Source: RPQJ01 sp963846315
Lineage (GTDB): Bacteria > Pseudomonadota > Gammaproteobacteria > Steroidobacterales > Steroidobacteraceae
DNA: 64,000 bases
Assembly (NCBI GenBank): GCA_963846315.1
Contig: CAWJVM010000002.1
Coordinates: 62,001-126,000, forward strand
Reading direction: 5' to 3'
The notes under the pieces are model-generated. The model did not search any database and was not told the origin of the DNA. It saw only the letters and a list, made by a program, of their open reading frames with translations. Below, piece after piece: positions 44,788-53,259 of this stretch (position 1 is its first letter; the number at the start of each line of letters is the position of its first letter). Both the position numbers and the translations under genes were made by a program.

Positions 44788-45618
44788 GATATTCCGGCCC
44801 AGCGTCCCATCGTCACCGCCAGCCTGCGCTGGCTGCGGCCGATCGCGCGCTGGCTGTTGAAATCAGGCGTGACCTGGAAGGAGTTCGCCGAGCTTTCGCG
44901 CAGCGTGTTCGTCAGTGTCGCCGCCGAGGAGTTCGGCTTGCGCGGTCGCCTGACCAACGTGTCGCGCATCGCACTGCTCACCGGCATGACGCGTCGCGAG
45001 GTGCGTCGATACCGCGAGTCCGAGGTCGCCGCGCCGGCGGCAGACGCGCGGGCGGAGGACGACCTCAATCACGCGAGCCGGGTGCTGGCAGGTTGGCACC
45101 TTGACCGCGAGTTCATCGACGAGATCGGCAAGCCGCGTGCGCTGGACGCGAAGGGCGAGGGTGCGACCTTCGAGCAGTTGGTGCGTCGTTACGCGGGCGA
45201 TATCCCGGTCACGGCGCTGACCAAGGAGCTCGTGCGTTCCGGCTCGATCGAGCGCACGACGGACAGTCGCTATCGCGCGCTGCGCCGGTTCTACATGCCG
45301 CGTGCCATGGACGGGCAAGCCGTCGAACGCGCAGGTGCGGTGATTGCCGACCTGGCGGCCACCGTCGAACACAACTTGTCGCGCGATGTCGCGGAGCCGC
45401 CCCGTTTCGAGGGGCGCGCACAGAATCGCCACGTCGATCCGAGACAACTGCCGGCGTTCCGCGCGTTCATGGAGCGCGAGGGCCAGGCATTCCTCGAACG
45501 CTGCGACGAATGGTTGAGCGCACACGAAGCGCAACCCGGCGAAGGGACGCCGGTTGCCACCCTGCGCCTCGGCGTCGGGGTCTTCGCAATTCAGGAACGG
45601 ACGGTCGGAGAACGATGA
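44785..45618 (+). CDS. DUF6502 family protein, likely DNA-binding regulator
   Basis: 277 residues. N-terminal third looks like a winged helix: TWKEFAELSRSVFVSVAAEEF, then NVSRIALLTGMTRREVRRYRE, a good recognition-helix pattern. The rest (HASRVLAGWHLDREFID, YAGDIPVTALTKELVRSGSIE) matches what I know of DUF6502, a family seen beside DUF5666 genes. Role unproven; the palindrome at its own promoter suggests autoregulation. Start ATG 44785; an in-frame ATG at 44755 is possible. Its stop overlaps the next gene (ATGA). Confidence 0.8.
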   Translation: MDIPAQRPIVTASLRWLRPIARWLLKSGVTWKEFAELSRSVFVSVAAEEFGLRGRLTNVSRIALLTGMTRREVRRYRESEVAAPAADARAEDDLNHASRVLAGWHLDREFIDEIGKPRALDAKGEGATFEQLVRRYAGDIPVTALTKELVRSGSIERTTDSRYRALRRFYMPRAMDGQAVERAGAVIADLAATVEHNLSRDVAEPPRFEGRAQNRHVDPRQLPAFRAFMEREGQAFLERCDEWLSAHEAQPGEGTPVATLRLGVGVFAIQERTVGER

Positions 45619-47051
45619 TGATGCATGCACGCGTGTCGGTGACTCGCTGGACGACGATCGGTATCGCGTTCCTGATTGCTGCCTGCGGCGGCGGGGGGAG
45701 TTCTGACGGCGTCATCGCGGGCATCGATCGGGGCGGCATCGTCACGGCCACGGGCTCCATCACGGGCTTCGGCAGTGTGCACGTCAATGGCGTGCACTAC
45801 GTGACCACGGGCGCGACCATCACGCTCGACGACAACCCCGGCACCGAATCCGACCTGCGCGTCGGCCAGGTCGTGCGCATCGAAGGCCGCATCGAACAGG
45901 ACGGCCTCAACGGCACCGCCACGCGCGTCATCTTCGACGACGAAGTCGAAGGCCCCGTGCAGAGCATCGACCTCGCAAATTCCCGGATGGTTGTCCTCGG
46001 ACGCACGGTCCAGGTCAGCACGCAGACGTCGTTCGACGATCGCATCTCGCCGCGCAGCCTCGCGGGCATCGCCGTCGGCGACCGCATCGAAGTGAGCGGA
46101 CGCGTGGCGACGACCGGCGTCGTCGAGGCGACGCGCATCGAACGCAAGGCAGTGCAGTCGAGCGTCGAGGTGAAAGGCACGATTGCAGCGCTCGACACGA
46201 ACGCGCGCCGCTTTGCTCTCAGCCAGCTCGTCGTTTCGTATGCAAGCGCGCAACTGAATGGCTTCACGGGCGGGCAGCCGGCGAACGGCGACCGCATCGA
46301 GGCGTTTGGCACGGTCGATGGCAATGGCGTGCTCGTTGCGACCCGAGTCGAGAAAGACGGCGGCGGCTCCGCAGGGAGCACCGACGAACAGGCGGACTAC
46401 GAAGGCCTGGTCACGAGCTTTGCGTCGGCGACGGATTTCGCGGTGGCGGGGCAGCGTGTCACGACGACGGCGTCGACCACCTACGAAGGCGGCTCCGCAG
46501 CGAGCCTGGCGCTCAACGTGGCGGTCGAGGTCGAAGGCCGCTTCAATGCAGCGGGTGTCATTGTGGCAACCAAGGTGCAGTTCCGTAGCGGCAGCGACAC
46601 GGAGCTTTCGGGTCGCGTCGACTCGGTGAATACGGCAGGCAACAGCCTCGTCGTCTTCGGCGTCACGATCCGCGTGAACTCGCTGACTCGCTTCGAGGAC
46701 CACAGCGGCGCCGACGTGCAGCGGTTCAGCCTCGCCAACATCGCCGTCGGCGACTACGTCGAGGTCGACGCCTACAACGACGGCGGCGGCCTGCTCGCGA
46801 CCAAGCTCGAGCGCGACGACAACCAGGGTGAAGTGCGGCTCGAGGGCACCGCCCAGAACGTGATAGCGCCGAATTTCACGGTCGGCGGCGTCGCCGTCAC
46901 GACCGATGGCAATACCGAATTCAGGGATATCAACGGCGTGACCATCAACGCCGCGGCATTTTTCCAGGCGGCCCCGGGTCGCAAGGTCAAGGCGCGCGGA
47001 TCGCTGGTGGGCAACGTCGTGCTGGCCACGCGGGCCGAACTCGAAGACTGA
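45615..47051 (+). CDS. DUF5666-repeat lipoprotein
   Basis: 478 residues. Signal sequence with lipobox (FLIAACGGG), so lipid-anchored. The body is a tandem series of about five to six beta-rich DUF5666 units, each with phrases such as GSITGFGSVHVNGVHY, LAGIAVGDRIEVSGRV and SLANIAVGDYVEVDAYN, resembling OB-type barrels. Function unknown. Three ATGs in a row at 45615-45623; the first overlaps the DUF6502 stop, so the pair is translationally coupled. Confidence 0.85.
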   Translation: MMMHARVSVTRWTTIGIAFLIAACGGGGSSDGVIAGIDRGGIVTATGSITGFGSVHVNGVHYVTTGATITLDDNPGTESDLRVGQVVRIEGRIEQDGLNGTATRVIFDDEVEGPVQSIDLANSRMVVLGRTVQVSTQTSFDDRISPRSLAGIAVGDRIEVSGRVATTGVVEATRIERKAVQSSVEVKGTIAALDTNARRFALSQLVVSYASAQLNGFTGGQPANGDRIEAFGTVDGNGVLVATRVEKDGGGSAGSTDEQADYEGLVTSFASATDFAVAGQRVTTTASTTYEGGSAASLALNVAVEVEGRFNAAGVIVATKVQFRSGSDTELSGRVDSVNTAGNSLVVFGVTIRVNSLTRFEDHSGADVQRFSLANIAVGDYVEVDAYNDGGGLLATKLERDDNQGEVRLEGTAQNVIAPNFTVGGVAVTTDGNTEFRDINGVTINAAAFFQAAPGRKVKARGSLVGNVVLATRAELED

Positions 47052-47128
47052 CCGGAGTTCCGGGGTAAAGACGGGCCTGCAACGACGGGCCCGAAACCGA
47101 TCAGTACCGAGCTGTGCAGAGGTGTGAG

Positions 47129-49228
47129 ATGAAATCAGTGCAATGGAATTTTCTCAAGGTGACGGCGGTGGCCCTGCTGGTCGCCGGCTGTGGAGGCGGC
47201 GGCGGCGGAGGTGCGACCGACGGTGGCACGACCTCGAACCCGCCACCAGCGACCGGCTTGACCAAGACCACGTTCGTGACGGGGGCGATCGCCGGCTTCG
47301 GCAGCGTCATCGTCAACGGCGTGCATTACGAGACGGATTCGGCGCAGGTCAGTATCGAGGACAGGCCGGCCACGGCGAGTCAGCTCAGGGTCGGTGAGGT
47401 CATTCACTTGACGGCCGAAGTGGATGCGCAGGGCGTCGCCCGCGCGAAATCGATTTCACAGGATCACCTGATCCAGGGAGCCGTGCAGGCCGTCGACACC
47501 GTCGCCGGCACGCTCAGGATCGCCGGGCAGTTGATCACGGTCGACAACGAGACGATGTTCGACGATTCGATTCCGACCCGGACGCTGGCGGGCATCGTCG
47601 TCGGTGACTTGATCGAGGTCCATGGCTTTGCGGCCGCTGGCGGTTCGGCGCGCGCAACGCGCATCGAAAAGGCCAGCGCGGGCGACACCGAAGTTGAAGT
47701 GACCGGCGTGGTTGCCAATCTCGACACTGGCCTGAAGCGCTTCAACGTGGGGACACTGGTCGTCGACTATGCGACGGCGTCGCTGGCCGACTTCGGCACG
47801 ACGGGAATCACGAACGGCGGGTTGGTCGAGGTCAAGGGCGCGACTTTCCGGGCCGACGGTGCACTGGTCGCGACGCGAGTCCACCGCGAGGACCGCGATT
47901 TCGACGGTCGCAGTGGCGACGAGAGTGAAGTCGAAGGCCTGGTGACTCGCTTTGCCTCCGCGACGGACTTCGACGTGGACGGCCAGAAGGTCACGACCAG
48001 CGCTTCGACGTCATTTGTAAACGGCACGGCAGCCGGACTCGGCCTCAACGTCAAGGTGGAGGTTGAGGGCAAACTCGATTCGACCGCCACGCTCGTGGCC
48101 ACCAAGGTCGTGTTCAAGCGGCAGTCGTCGCTGCGACTCGAAGCCATGGTCGACAGCGTCGACACCGTGGCCGGCACGTTCCGCGCGCTCGGCCTCACCG
48201 TCGTGGTGTCGAACACGACGATGAAGGAAGACCACGAGAGCGACGACCACTTCTTCAACCTTGGCGACCTGCACGTCGGCGACTGGGTGAAAGTCGGCGG
48301 CTATGCCGACCCGGCAGGCACCGGCAACCTGATCGCGACCCGGCTCGAGCGTGACGACCCCGACAACGAAGTCGAGCTGCGTGGACCGGCGAGCGACATC
48401 GCGGCGACGAGCCTCAAGGTGTTCGGCGTCAGCGTCGAGTTGCTGCCGGGCACCGAGTTCGAGGACGGCGGCGGATCGCTCACCGCCGCGGACTTCCTGG
48501 CGCGAGCAGTCGGCCAGGTCGTTGCTGTCAAAGGCAGCTGGAATGGCACGTCGCTGTTGGCCGAAAAGGCCGAGATCGAGCATGCGGGTACTGGCACCGT
48601 GACGCCGCCAGTGACGCCGCCAGTGACTCCGCCAGTGACTCCGCCGGTGACTCCGCCGGTCACGCCGCCGGTCACGCCGCCGGTCACGCCGCCGGTCACG
48701 CCGCCGGTCACACCGCCGGTCGTCGGCAATCAGCCGCCGGTCGCCAATGCCGGCCCGGCGCGCAGCGTAACGACGGGTACCGCGGTTGCGCTCAACGGCA
48801 CCGGCAGCACCGATCCGGAAGGCGCTGCACTCTCGTATGCGTGGGTGCTGCAGGCTCCGGGTGGCAGCAACGCGAGCTTGTCGAGCGCCACGAGCAGCCA
48901 GCCGAGCTTCCTTGCCGACGTCGCCGGCTCCTATACCGCGACGTTGACCGTGAGCGATGGTGCGCTGACGTCGTCGGCCAGCGTGGTGATCACGGCGCAG
49001 GCCCCGCCGCCGCCACCGCCGCCGTCCCTGGACGGCGCGGCGCTCTACACCGCGAAATGCCAGAGCTGTCACGGCGCAATCAAGCCGATCTTCAGCCGCA
49101 ACTCGCGTGATGCAACGAAGATCCAGGCCGCGATCAACAACAACAAGGGTGGTATGGGTTTCCTCTCGTCGCTGACTGCGGCCGAGGTGCAGGCCATTGC
49201 AGCGGCCGTCACGGCAGCTAATCCGTAA
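47129..49228 (+). CDS. DUF5666 lipoprotein with PKD domain and C-terminal cytochrome c
   Basis: 699 residues. Lipobox (LLVAGCGGG), then DUF5666 repeats (~45-480; TGAIAGFGSVIVNGVHYET opens the first), a ten-fold TPPV linker (~492-531), a PKD domain (~536-626; PPVANAGPARSV, ALNGTGSTDPEG, YTATLTVSDG) and a small c-type cytochrome (~635-699) with CQSCH and a likely Met ligand in GGMGFL. A lipid-anchored redox protein on the periplasmic or outer surface is the straightforward reading. ATG 47129 has AGAGG upstream; 77 nt after the first DUF5666 gene. Confidence 0.87.
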   Translation: MKSVQWNFLKVTAVALLVAGCGGGGGGGATDGGTTSNPPPATGLTKTTFVTGAIAGFGSVIVNGVHYETDSAQVSIEDRPATASQLRVGEVIHLTAEVDAQGVARAKSISQDHLIQGAVQAVDTVAGTLRIAGQLITVDNETMFDDSIPTRTLAGIVVGDLIEVHGFAAAGGSARATRIEKASAGDTEVEVTGVVANLDTGLKRFNVGTLVVDYATASLADFGTTGITNGGLVEVKGATFRADGALVATRVHREDRDFDGRSGDESEVEGLVTRFASATDFDVDGQKVTTSASTSFVNGTAAGLGLNVKVEVEGKLDSTATLVATKVVFKRQSSLRLEAMVDSVDTVAGTFRALGLTVVVSNTTMKEDHESDDHFFNLGDLHVGDWVKVGGYADPAGTGNLIATRLERDDPDNEVELRGPASDIAATSLKVFGVSVELLPGTEFEDGGGSLTAADFLARAVGQVVAVKGSWNGTSLLAEKAEIEHAGTGTVTPPVTPPVTPPVTPPVTPPVTPPVTPPVTPPVTPPVTPPVVGNQPPVANAGPARSVTTGTAVALNGTGSTDPEGAALSYAWVLQAPGGSNASLSSATSSQPSFLADVAGSYTATLTVSDGALTSSASVVITAQAPPPPPPPSLDGAALYTAKCQSCHGAIKPIFSRNSRDATKIQAAINNNKGGMGFLSSLTAAEVQAIAAAVTAANP
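48602..48721 (+). repeat. In-frame 12-bp tandem repeat encoding ten TPPV units
   Basis: Ten 12-mers, consensus ACGCCGCCGGTC, encoding Thr-Pro-Pro-Val each time. The first units use GTG and the last GTC for valine and vary ACG/ACT/ACA for threonine, so there is a gradient along the array. Copy number is a multiple-of-three change, so slippage would alter linker length without breaking the frame. Confidence 0.95.
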
Positions 49229-49271
49229 CACGAGCGACTAACAGAACCCCGGACCTCTCGGTCCACTCCTC

Positions 49272-49305
49272 GGGCGGGACGGCGCAAGCCTCCCGCCCTA
49301 TTTTT
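49272..49305 (+). terminator. Intrinsic terminator of the DUF6502-DUF5666 operon
   Basis: GGGCGGGA (49272-49279) pairs with TCCCGCCC (49291-49298) around an 11-nt loop, followed by TATTTTT. It is correctly oriented for the + strand, 44 nt after the DUF5666/cytochrome stop. It overlaps the last codons of the convergent peptide-binding protein gene. Confidence 0.85.
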
Positions 49306-50842
49306 CAGGTTTGCTCCGCCGCAGGTAACGGGAGGGCAGGTGGCCGAGCGGATTCGCCGCGATGTCGGCGAATTCAGGCTGCACCAGGCGCTTCGAGACG
49401 CGGTGAAAGATCGGAATGACTGCGGCGTCCCGCAGCAGGATCCGTTCCGCCGCGGCGAGAGTCGCCGCCCGCTGGCCCGCGTCGGCGCTGACACGCGCCT
49501 TGGCGATCAATTCATCGTAGACCGCGTTCGAATAGCCCGCGACGTTTTGCGGATTGCCCGTCTTGAAGAGTGCCAGGAACGACTCCGGGTCGACGAAATC
49601 GGCGGACCAACCGAAACGGATCAGGTCGCAGTCGACGGGTTGCTCGCGCATCGCCAGGTACGCCTTCCATTCCATCTCGACGATCGCGACGTCGACCCCG
49701 AGCGTACGGCGCCACTGGTCGACGAGCGCGACAGCCGTTCGACGATGGTTGGCGCTCGCGTCCGTGCACAGCGTCAAATGGCTCGGTGCCGAGCCCCGTT
49801 TGTTGGCCGCGATCCAGAGTGCTCGAGCCTGCATTGATTGGGCCTCCGGAGGCTCTGCACTCCAGTCGAATCGTGTCGGCACATAGCCTGGGATCCCCGG
49901 CGGGACCCAGCTCCAGGCCGCCTGTTCGCCGGCGCCCGTGACCTGCTCCGTGATCTGCTGCCGATCGACTGCCATCGCGAGCGCGACACGCACGTCCCGA
50001 TCGCGCAGGCGCCGTTGATCTGGCACGTAGGCATAGGTGCTGAGGTACGGCGCGCTATGCAACTCACCCGGCAGGTTCTGGCGCAGCCAATCGAGCTGGC
50101 TGTTCGGCACTTCGCTGGTGATGTCGAGGTGCCCGGATCGGTACAGGTTCAATTCGGTGTTGAGGTCGTCCAGCGTCAGGTAGGTGACGTGCGGGATGGT
50201 GACAGTGTCCGCGGCGTGGAACCGATCGTTGCGAACGAGTTCGATGGACTCGCCCGGGCGTCTCGCGAGCACGCGGTACGGACCATTGGTGACCGTGCCA
50301 TCGAAAGTTGGGTGCAACGGTCCTGCAAACGGCATGGCAAGCACGGCGGGCAGGGCAGGCATCGGTCGCGATAGTGCGATGACGACGGTTCCCGGGTCCG
50401 GGGCCTGGGCCGCAAGCACCGCATCGAGCATCCCTGCGTACGGTGCCTGCGACGCTGGATCGCGCGCGCGGTCCAGCCCGGCAACGAAAGCGGCGGCCGT
50501 CAGTGGGTCACCGTTCGACCAACGCAGGTTCGGGCGCAGCTTGAAGGTCCAGCGCAGGGAGTCGGGATCCGTCGTCCAGCTCTCGGCGGCGCCCGCGATC
50601 AGGCTGCCATCGGCGGCCTCGGCTGTCAGGCCCTCGAACAGGTCCTGCAGCAAGGCCAGGGCGGCGTTGTCGTCGGCCAGCGCCGGGTCCAGGGTTTCGG
50701 GTTCGCCGCCCAGTCCGCGAATCAACGGCGCCGAGGCCGAGGCAGCCTCGGGGCTCACGGGCGCGCCAGCCGGTGGCCCGCAGCCGGCGAGCGATGCCGC
50801 GACCAGAAGCACGAAGAACCTATGATTCACAATCACTTGCAC
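49298..50842 (-). CDS. Peptide ABC transporter substrate-binding lipoprotein (SBP family 5)
   Basis: 514 residues. Lipobox SLAGCGPP, then an OppA/DppA-type domain: GLGGEPETLDPALADDNAA near the start, LRWTFKLRPNLRWSNGDPLTA, DVRVALAMAVDRQQI, and a late FGWSADFVDPESF. Family members bind oligopeptides for import. No permease or ATPase gene is near, so it is an orphan; it may serve a distant transporter or peptidoglycan recycling. Start uncertain among GTGs at 50842, 50836 and 50830. Confidence 0.87.
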   Translation of the reverse strand: MQVIVNHRFFVLLVAASLAGCGPPAGAPVSPEAASASAPLIRGLGGEPETLDPALADDNAALALLQDLFEGLTAEAADGSLIAGAAESWTTDPDSLRWTFKLRPNLRWSNGDPLTAAAFVAGLDRARDPASQAPYAGMLDAVLAAQAPDPGTVVIALSRPMPALPAVLAMPFAGPLHPTFDGTVTNGPYRVLARRPGESIELVRNDRFHAADTVTIPHVTYLTLDDLNTELNLYRSGHLDITSEVPNSQLDWLRQNLPGELHSAPYLSTYAYVPDQRRLRDRDVRVALAMAVDRQQITEQVTGAGEQAAWSWVPPGIPGYVPTRFDWSAEPPEAQSMQARALWIAANKRGSAPSHLTLCTDASANHRRTAVALVDQWRRTLGVDVAIVEMEWKAYLAMREQPVDCDLIRFGWSADFVDPESFLALFKTGNPQNVAGYSNAVYDELIAKARVSADAGQRAATLAAAERILLRDAAVIPIFHRVSKRLVQPEFADIAANPLGHLPSRYLRRSKPEK

Positions 50843-50948
50843 CCACTTTCTATCGTGACAATGTAAGTCATGCAGTCGGTGGATAGCTATGGATTGCGGA
50901 CTGTCGGCCCATTGGCGGCATCACCAAACTGGAAAACCAGCAGGTTGA

Positions 50949-51450
50949 CTAAAAGCCACTGCCGCCGCCACTACGGAAACGAACACGGGCGTCGCTTCCT
51001 ACCCGCGCGGTTCGGCCGCGTGCGAGACCGGCCAGGCCGCGAATTTCTTCGAGATCCGGCGAGCGACACGGCCGGGCCCCTGTTCATCGGCAATCGCACT
51101 TACTGCAGAGTGTTCGCGACTCCCCCGCCTTGCAGCGGTGGTGCCAGCACCGACCTGCTCGCCAACAAGGATTGTTTCAATCCGACGTCGGGGCAGGCCC
51201 GCGCAGGTCGATGTTTTCGTTCACCTGCAACTCGCCGACCATGGCACGGCGGATTACAGCTACGCGTCTCCCCGCAGGTGTCTCGGCAACCTGCTGAAGT
51301 CGCGACGCGAAATCAGCTCGCGACTCGACGCAATCAAGCACGTGTTCTACGACCATTTCGTGAAGTCGGTGCTGTCACAGCAACGGCGGCGGACTGCACC
51401 TGCGGGCGCAACAAGGCCAGCGCGCCCTGCGCGGAGGATCGGTATCATCT
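50949..51450 (+). pseudogene. Possible decayed gene in the 614-nt spacer 50843-51456
   Basis: No intact gene, but protein-like stretches occur in sequence on the + strand in alternating frames: GVASYPRGSAACETGQAANF, then GPLFIGNRTYCRVFATPPPC with CSGGASTDLLANKDCFNPTS, then QVDVFVHLQLADHGTADYSY and SSRLDAIKHVFYDHFVKSVL. Joining them needs one -1 and one +1 step, and there is no start codon. I recognise no family. It could be a gene remnant or chance open frame in GC-rich DNA. Weak promoter-like sequence only. Confidence 0.3.
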
Positions 51451-51456
51451 CCGCGC

Positions 51457-53257
51457 ATGGCAACGGCCCCCGAGTACGCAACCCCAGCAGAGACTCCGTT
51501 CACCGCCGGGCCCGGCCGGCGGTCCGGCGCGCGCAGCTACGCGGTCCCTTTCATCGTCGCCGTCACCGGTCATCGCGACCTGGTCGCCGACGAGCTGCCG
51601 ATCCTGCGATCGCGGGTCCGCGATTGCCTGTTCAGCCTGCGTTACGAATATCCCAGTCGCATCATCGTGGTGATGTCGTCGCTGGCCGATGGAGCCGACC
51701 GGCTGGTGGCCGAGGAGGCGTTGCAGCTGGGCATGCCGCTCAGCGTCGTGCTGCCGATGCCGCGCACGCTGTACGAAGAGGACTTCACCGCGGAGTCCCG
51801 CGAGCAGTTCACCCGACTCTGCGACGCGGCCTCCGAAATCTTCGAGTTGCCGCTGCTGCCCGGCAGCACGCCGCGATCAGTGGTCGAGCCGGGCCCAGGC
51901 CGGACGCGCCAGTACGCGCAGGTTGGCGTATTTCTCAGTGCCCACTGCCACGTGCTGCTCGCCCTCTGGGACGGCAAGGCGAGCGACCTGCTCGGCGGCA
52001 CCGCCGCCACCGTCCGATTCCATCACCATGACGTGATGCCGGGATACACACCGCGCGTCACCTCGAGCAAGCTCAACCTGACCGAAGATGAAAGCGACCT
52101 CGTCTATCACGTCGTCTGCTCACGGGACCGGCCGGACGGCAAGCCGGCAGGCGGGTTCAAGCCGCATGACACCTACTGGTTCACGACGGACGAAGAAAAT
52201 CCGCGCACAACGGAAATTCCGGCACGTCACCGCAAGGTCTTCGAGTACACGAACGAGTTCAGTCGCGAGGCGCAGAACAACGCGGCCGCCATCGACAAGG
52301 AGCGCTACTCGCTGCTGACCGGCGAGCAGGCGGCCTCGCTGCCTGCGGGCCTCTGGGACATCAACCAGGCGTTTTGCGCCGCGGACTGGCTGGCGATCCA
52401 CTACCAGAAGAAGGTCGTGAAGACCGTCAAGGCGGGCCACGTCGCCGCTTTCCTGACCGCCGTTGGCTACCTGTCCTACACCGACCTGAATTCGACGCCG
52501 ATCATGATCGGCGGCATCATTTTACTGATGCTGTTCGCCGTCGTGAACAACGCGCTTGCCCTTCGCGGCAACTGGCAGCGCAAGTACCTCGACTACCGCA
52601 CCCTGGCGGAGGGCCTGCGCGTCCAGTTCTACTGGGCGGCAGCCGGCGTGACCAGCGGCAGCGTGTCCAAGTTTGCGCACGACAACTTCCTGCAGATGCA
52701 GGACACGGAATTGGGCTGGATCCGCAATGTCATGCGCGTGGCGGGCATGGAGTGCGACGTCACACCGAACCTCGACCCGCGCGGCCTGAACTTCACCGTG
52801 CAGGAATGGATCGGCGACGACAATACGGGACAGCTCGGTTACTACCGCAAGAAATCGGCGCAGCGCATCGTCGAACACGAAGCCACCGAACGCATCGGCC
52901 GACATGGGGATCTGGACCACGATCATCGCGCTGACGGCGCTGCTGTTCGTGGGCTCGCAGCTCTCGAATGACGTTCGCACGCCGGTGGTCTACCTGATGG
53001 GCGTGGTGCTGCTGATGGTCGGCATCCGTCAGTCGTATGCCAAGACCACCGCCGAGGCCGAGCTGATCAAGCAATACGAGTTCATGCACCGCATTTTCCG
53101 CAATGCACGGCGCCGCATCGACGATGCCGAAGACGACAGCGACAAGCGGCGTATCCTGAAGATTCTCGGCGACTCCGCGCTCGAGGAGCACGCACAGTGG
53201 ATCCTGATCCACCGCGAGCGGTCGATCGAAGAGAAGGAAGGGCTGAAGCTCGGCTGA
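51457..53257 (+). CDS. SLOG-like N-terminus plus SLATT-like transmembrane protein (one apparent +1 frame break)
   Basis: About 599 residues after correction. N-terminal ~30-190 is a Rossmann-like domain with VAVTGHRDL, SSLADGADRLVAEEAL, LSVVLPMPRTLYEEDF and HCHVLLALWDG...GGTAATV, the pattern of SLOG-type nucleotide-binding domains. Two helix pairs follow: ~325-370 (GGIILLMLFAVVNNALAL) and ~482-525 (TTIIALTALLFVGSQLS, VVYLMGVVLLMVGI), with a cytoplasmic helical end (AELIKQYEFMHRIFRNARRR) as in SLATT/DUF4231 proteins. The frame breaks near 52890-52903 (RIG to DMGIWTT); removing one base in GGCC joins them. Alternative: a separate 117-residue gene from ATG 52904. Stop is 2 nt before the TIR gene. 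Confidence 0.72.
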
Positions 53258-53259
53258 CG

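Noticed and set aside
48602..48721. CRISPR-like array
   Set aside because: The repeats are contiguous 12-mers with no spacers and lie in frame inside a gene.
52904..53257. A separate 117-residue two-helix gene after the SLOG-like protein
   Set aside because: Possible, but the upstream frame ends in nonsense right where this one starts and one base removal joins them. Five other breaks in the window have the same sign.
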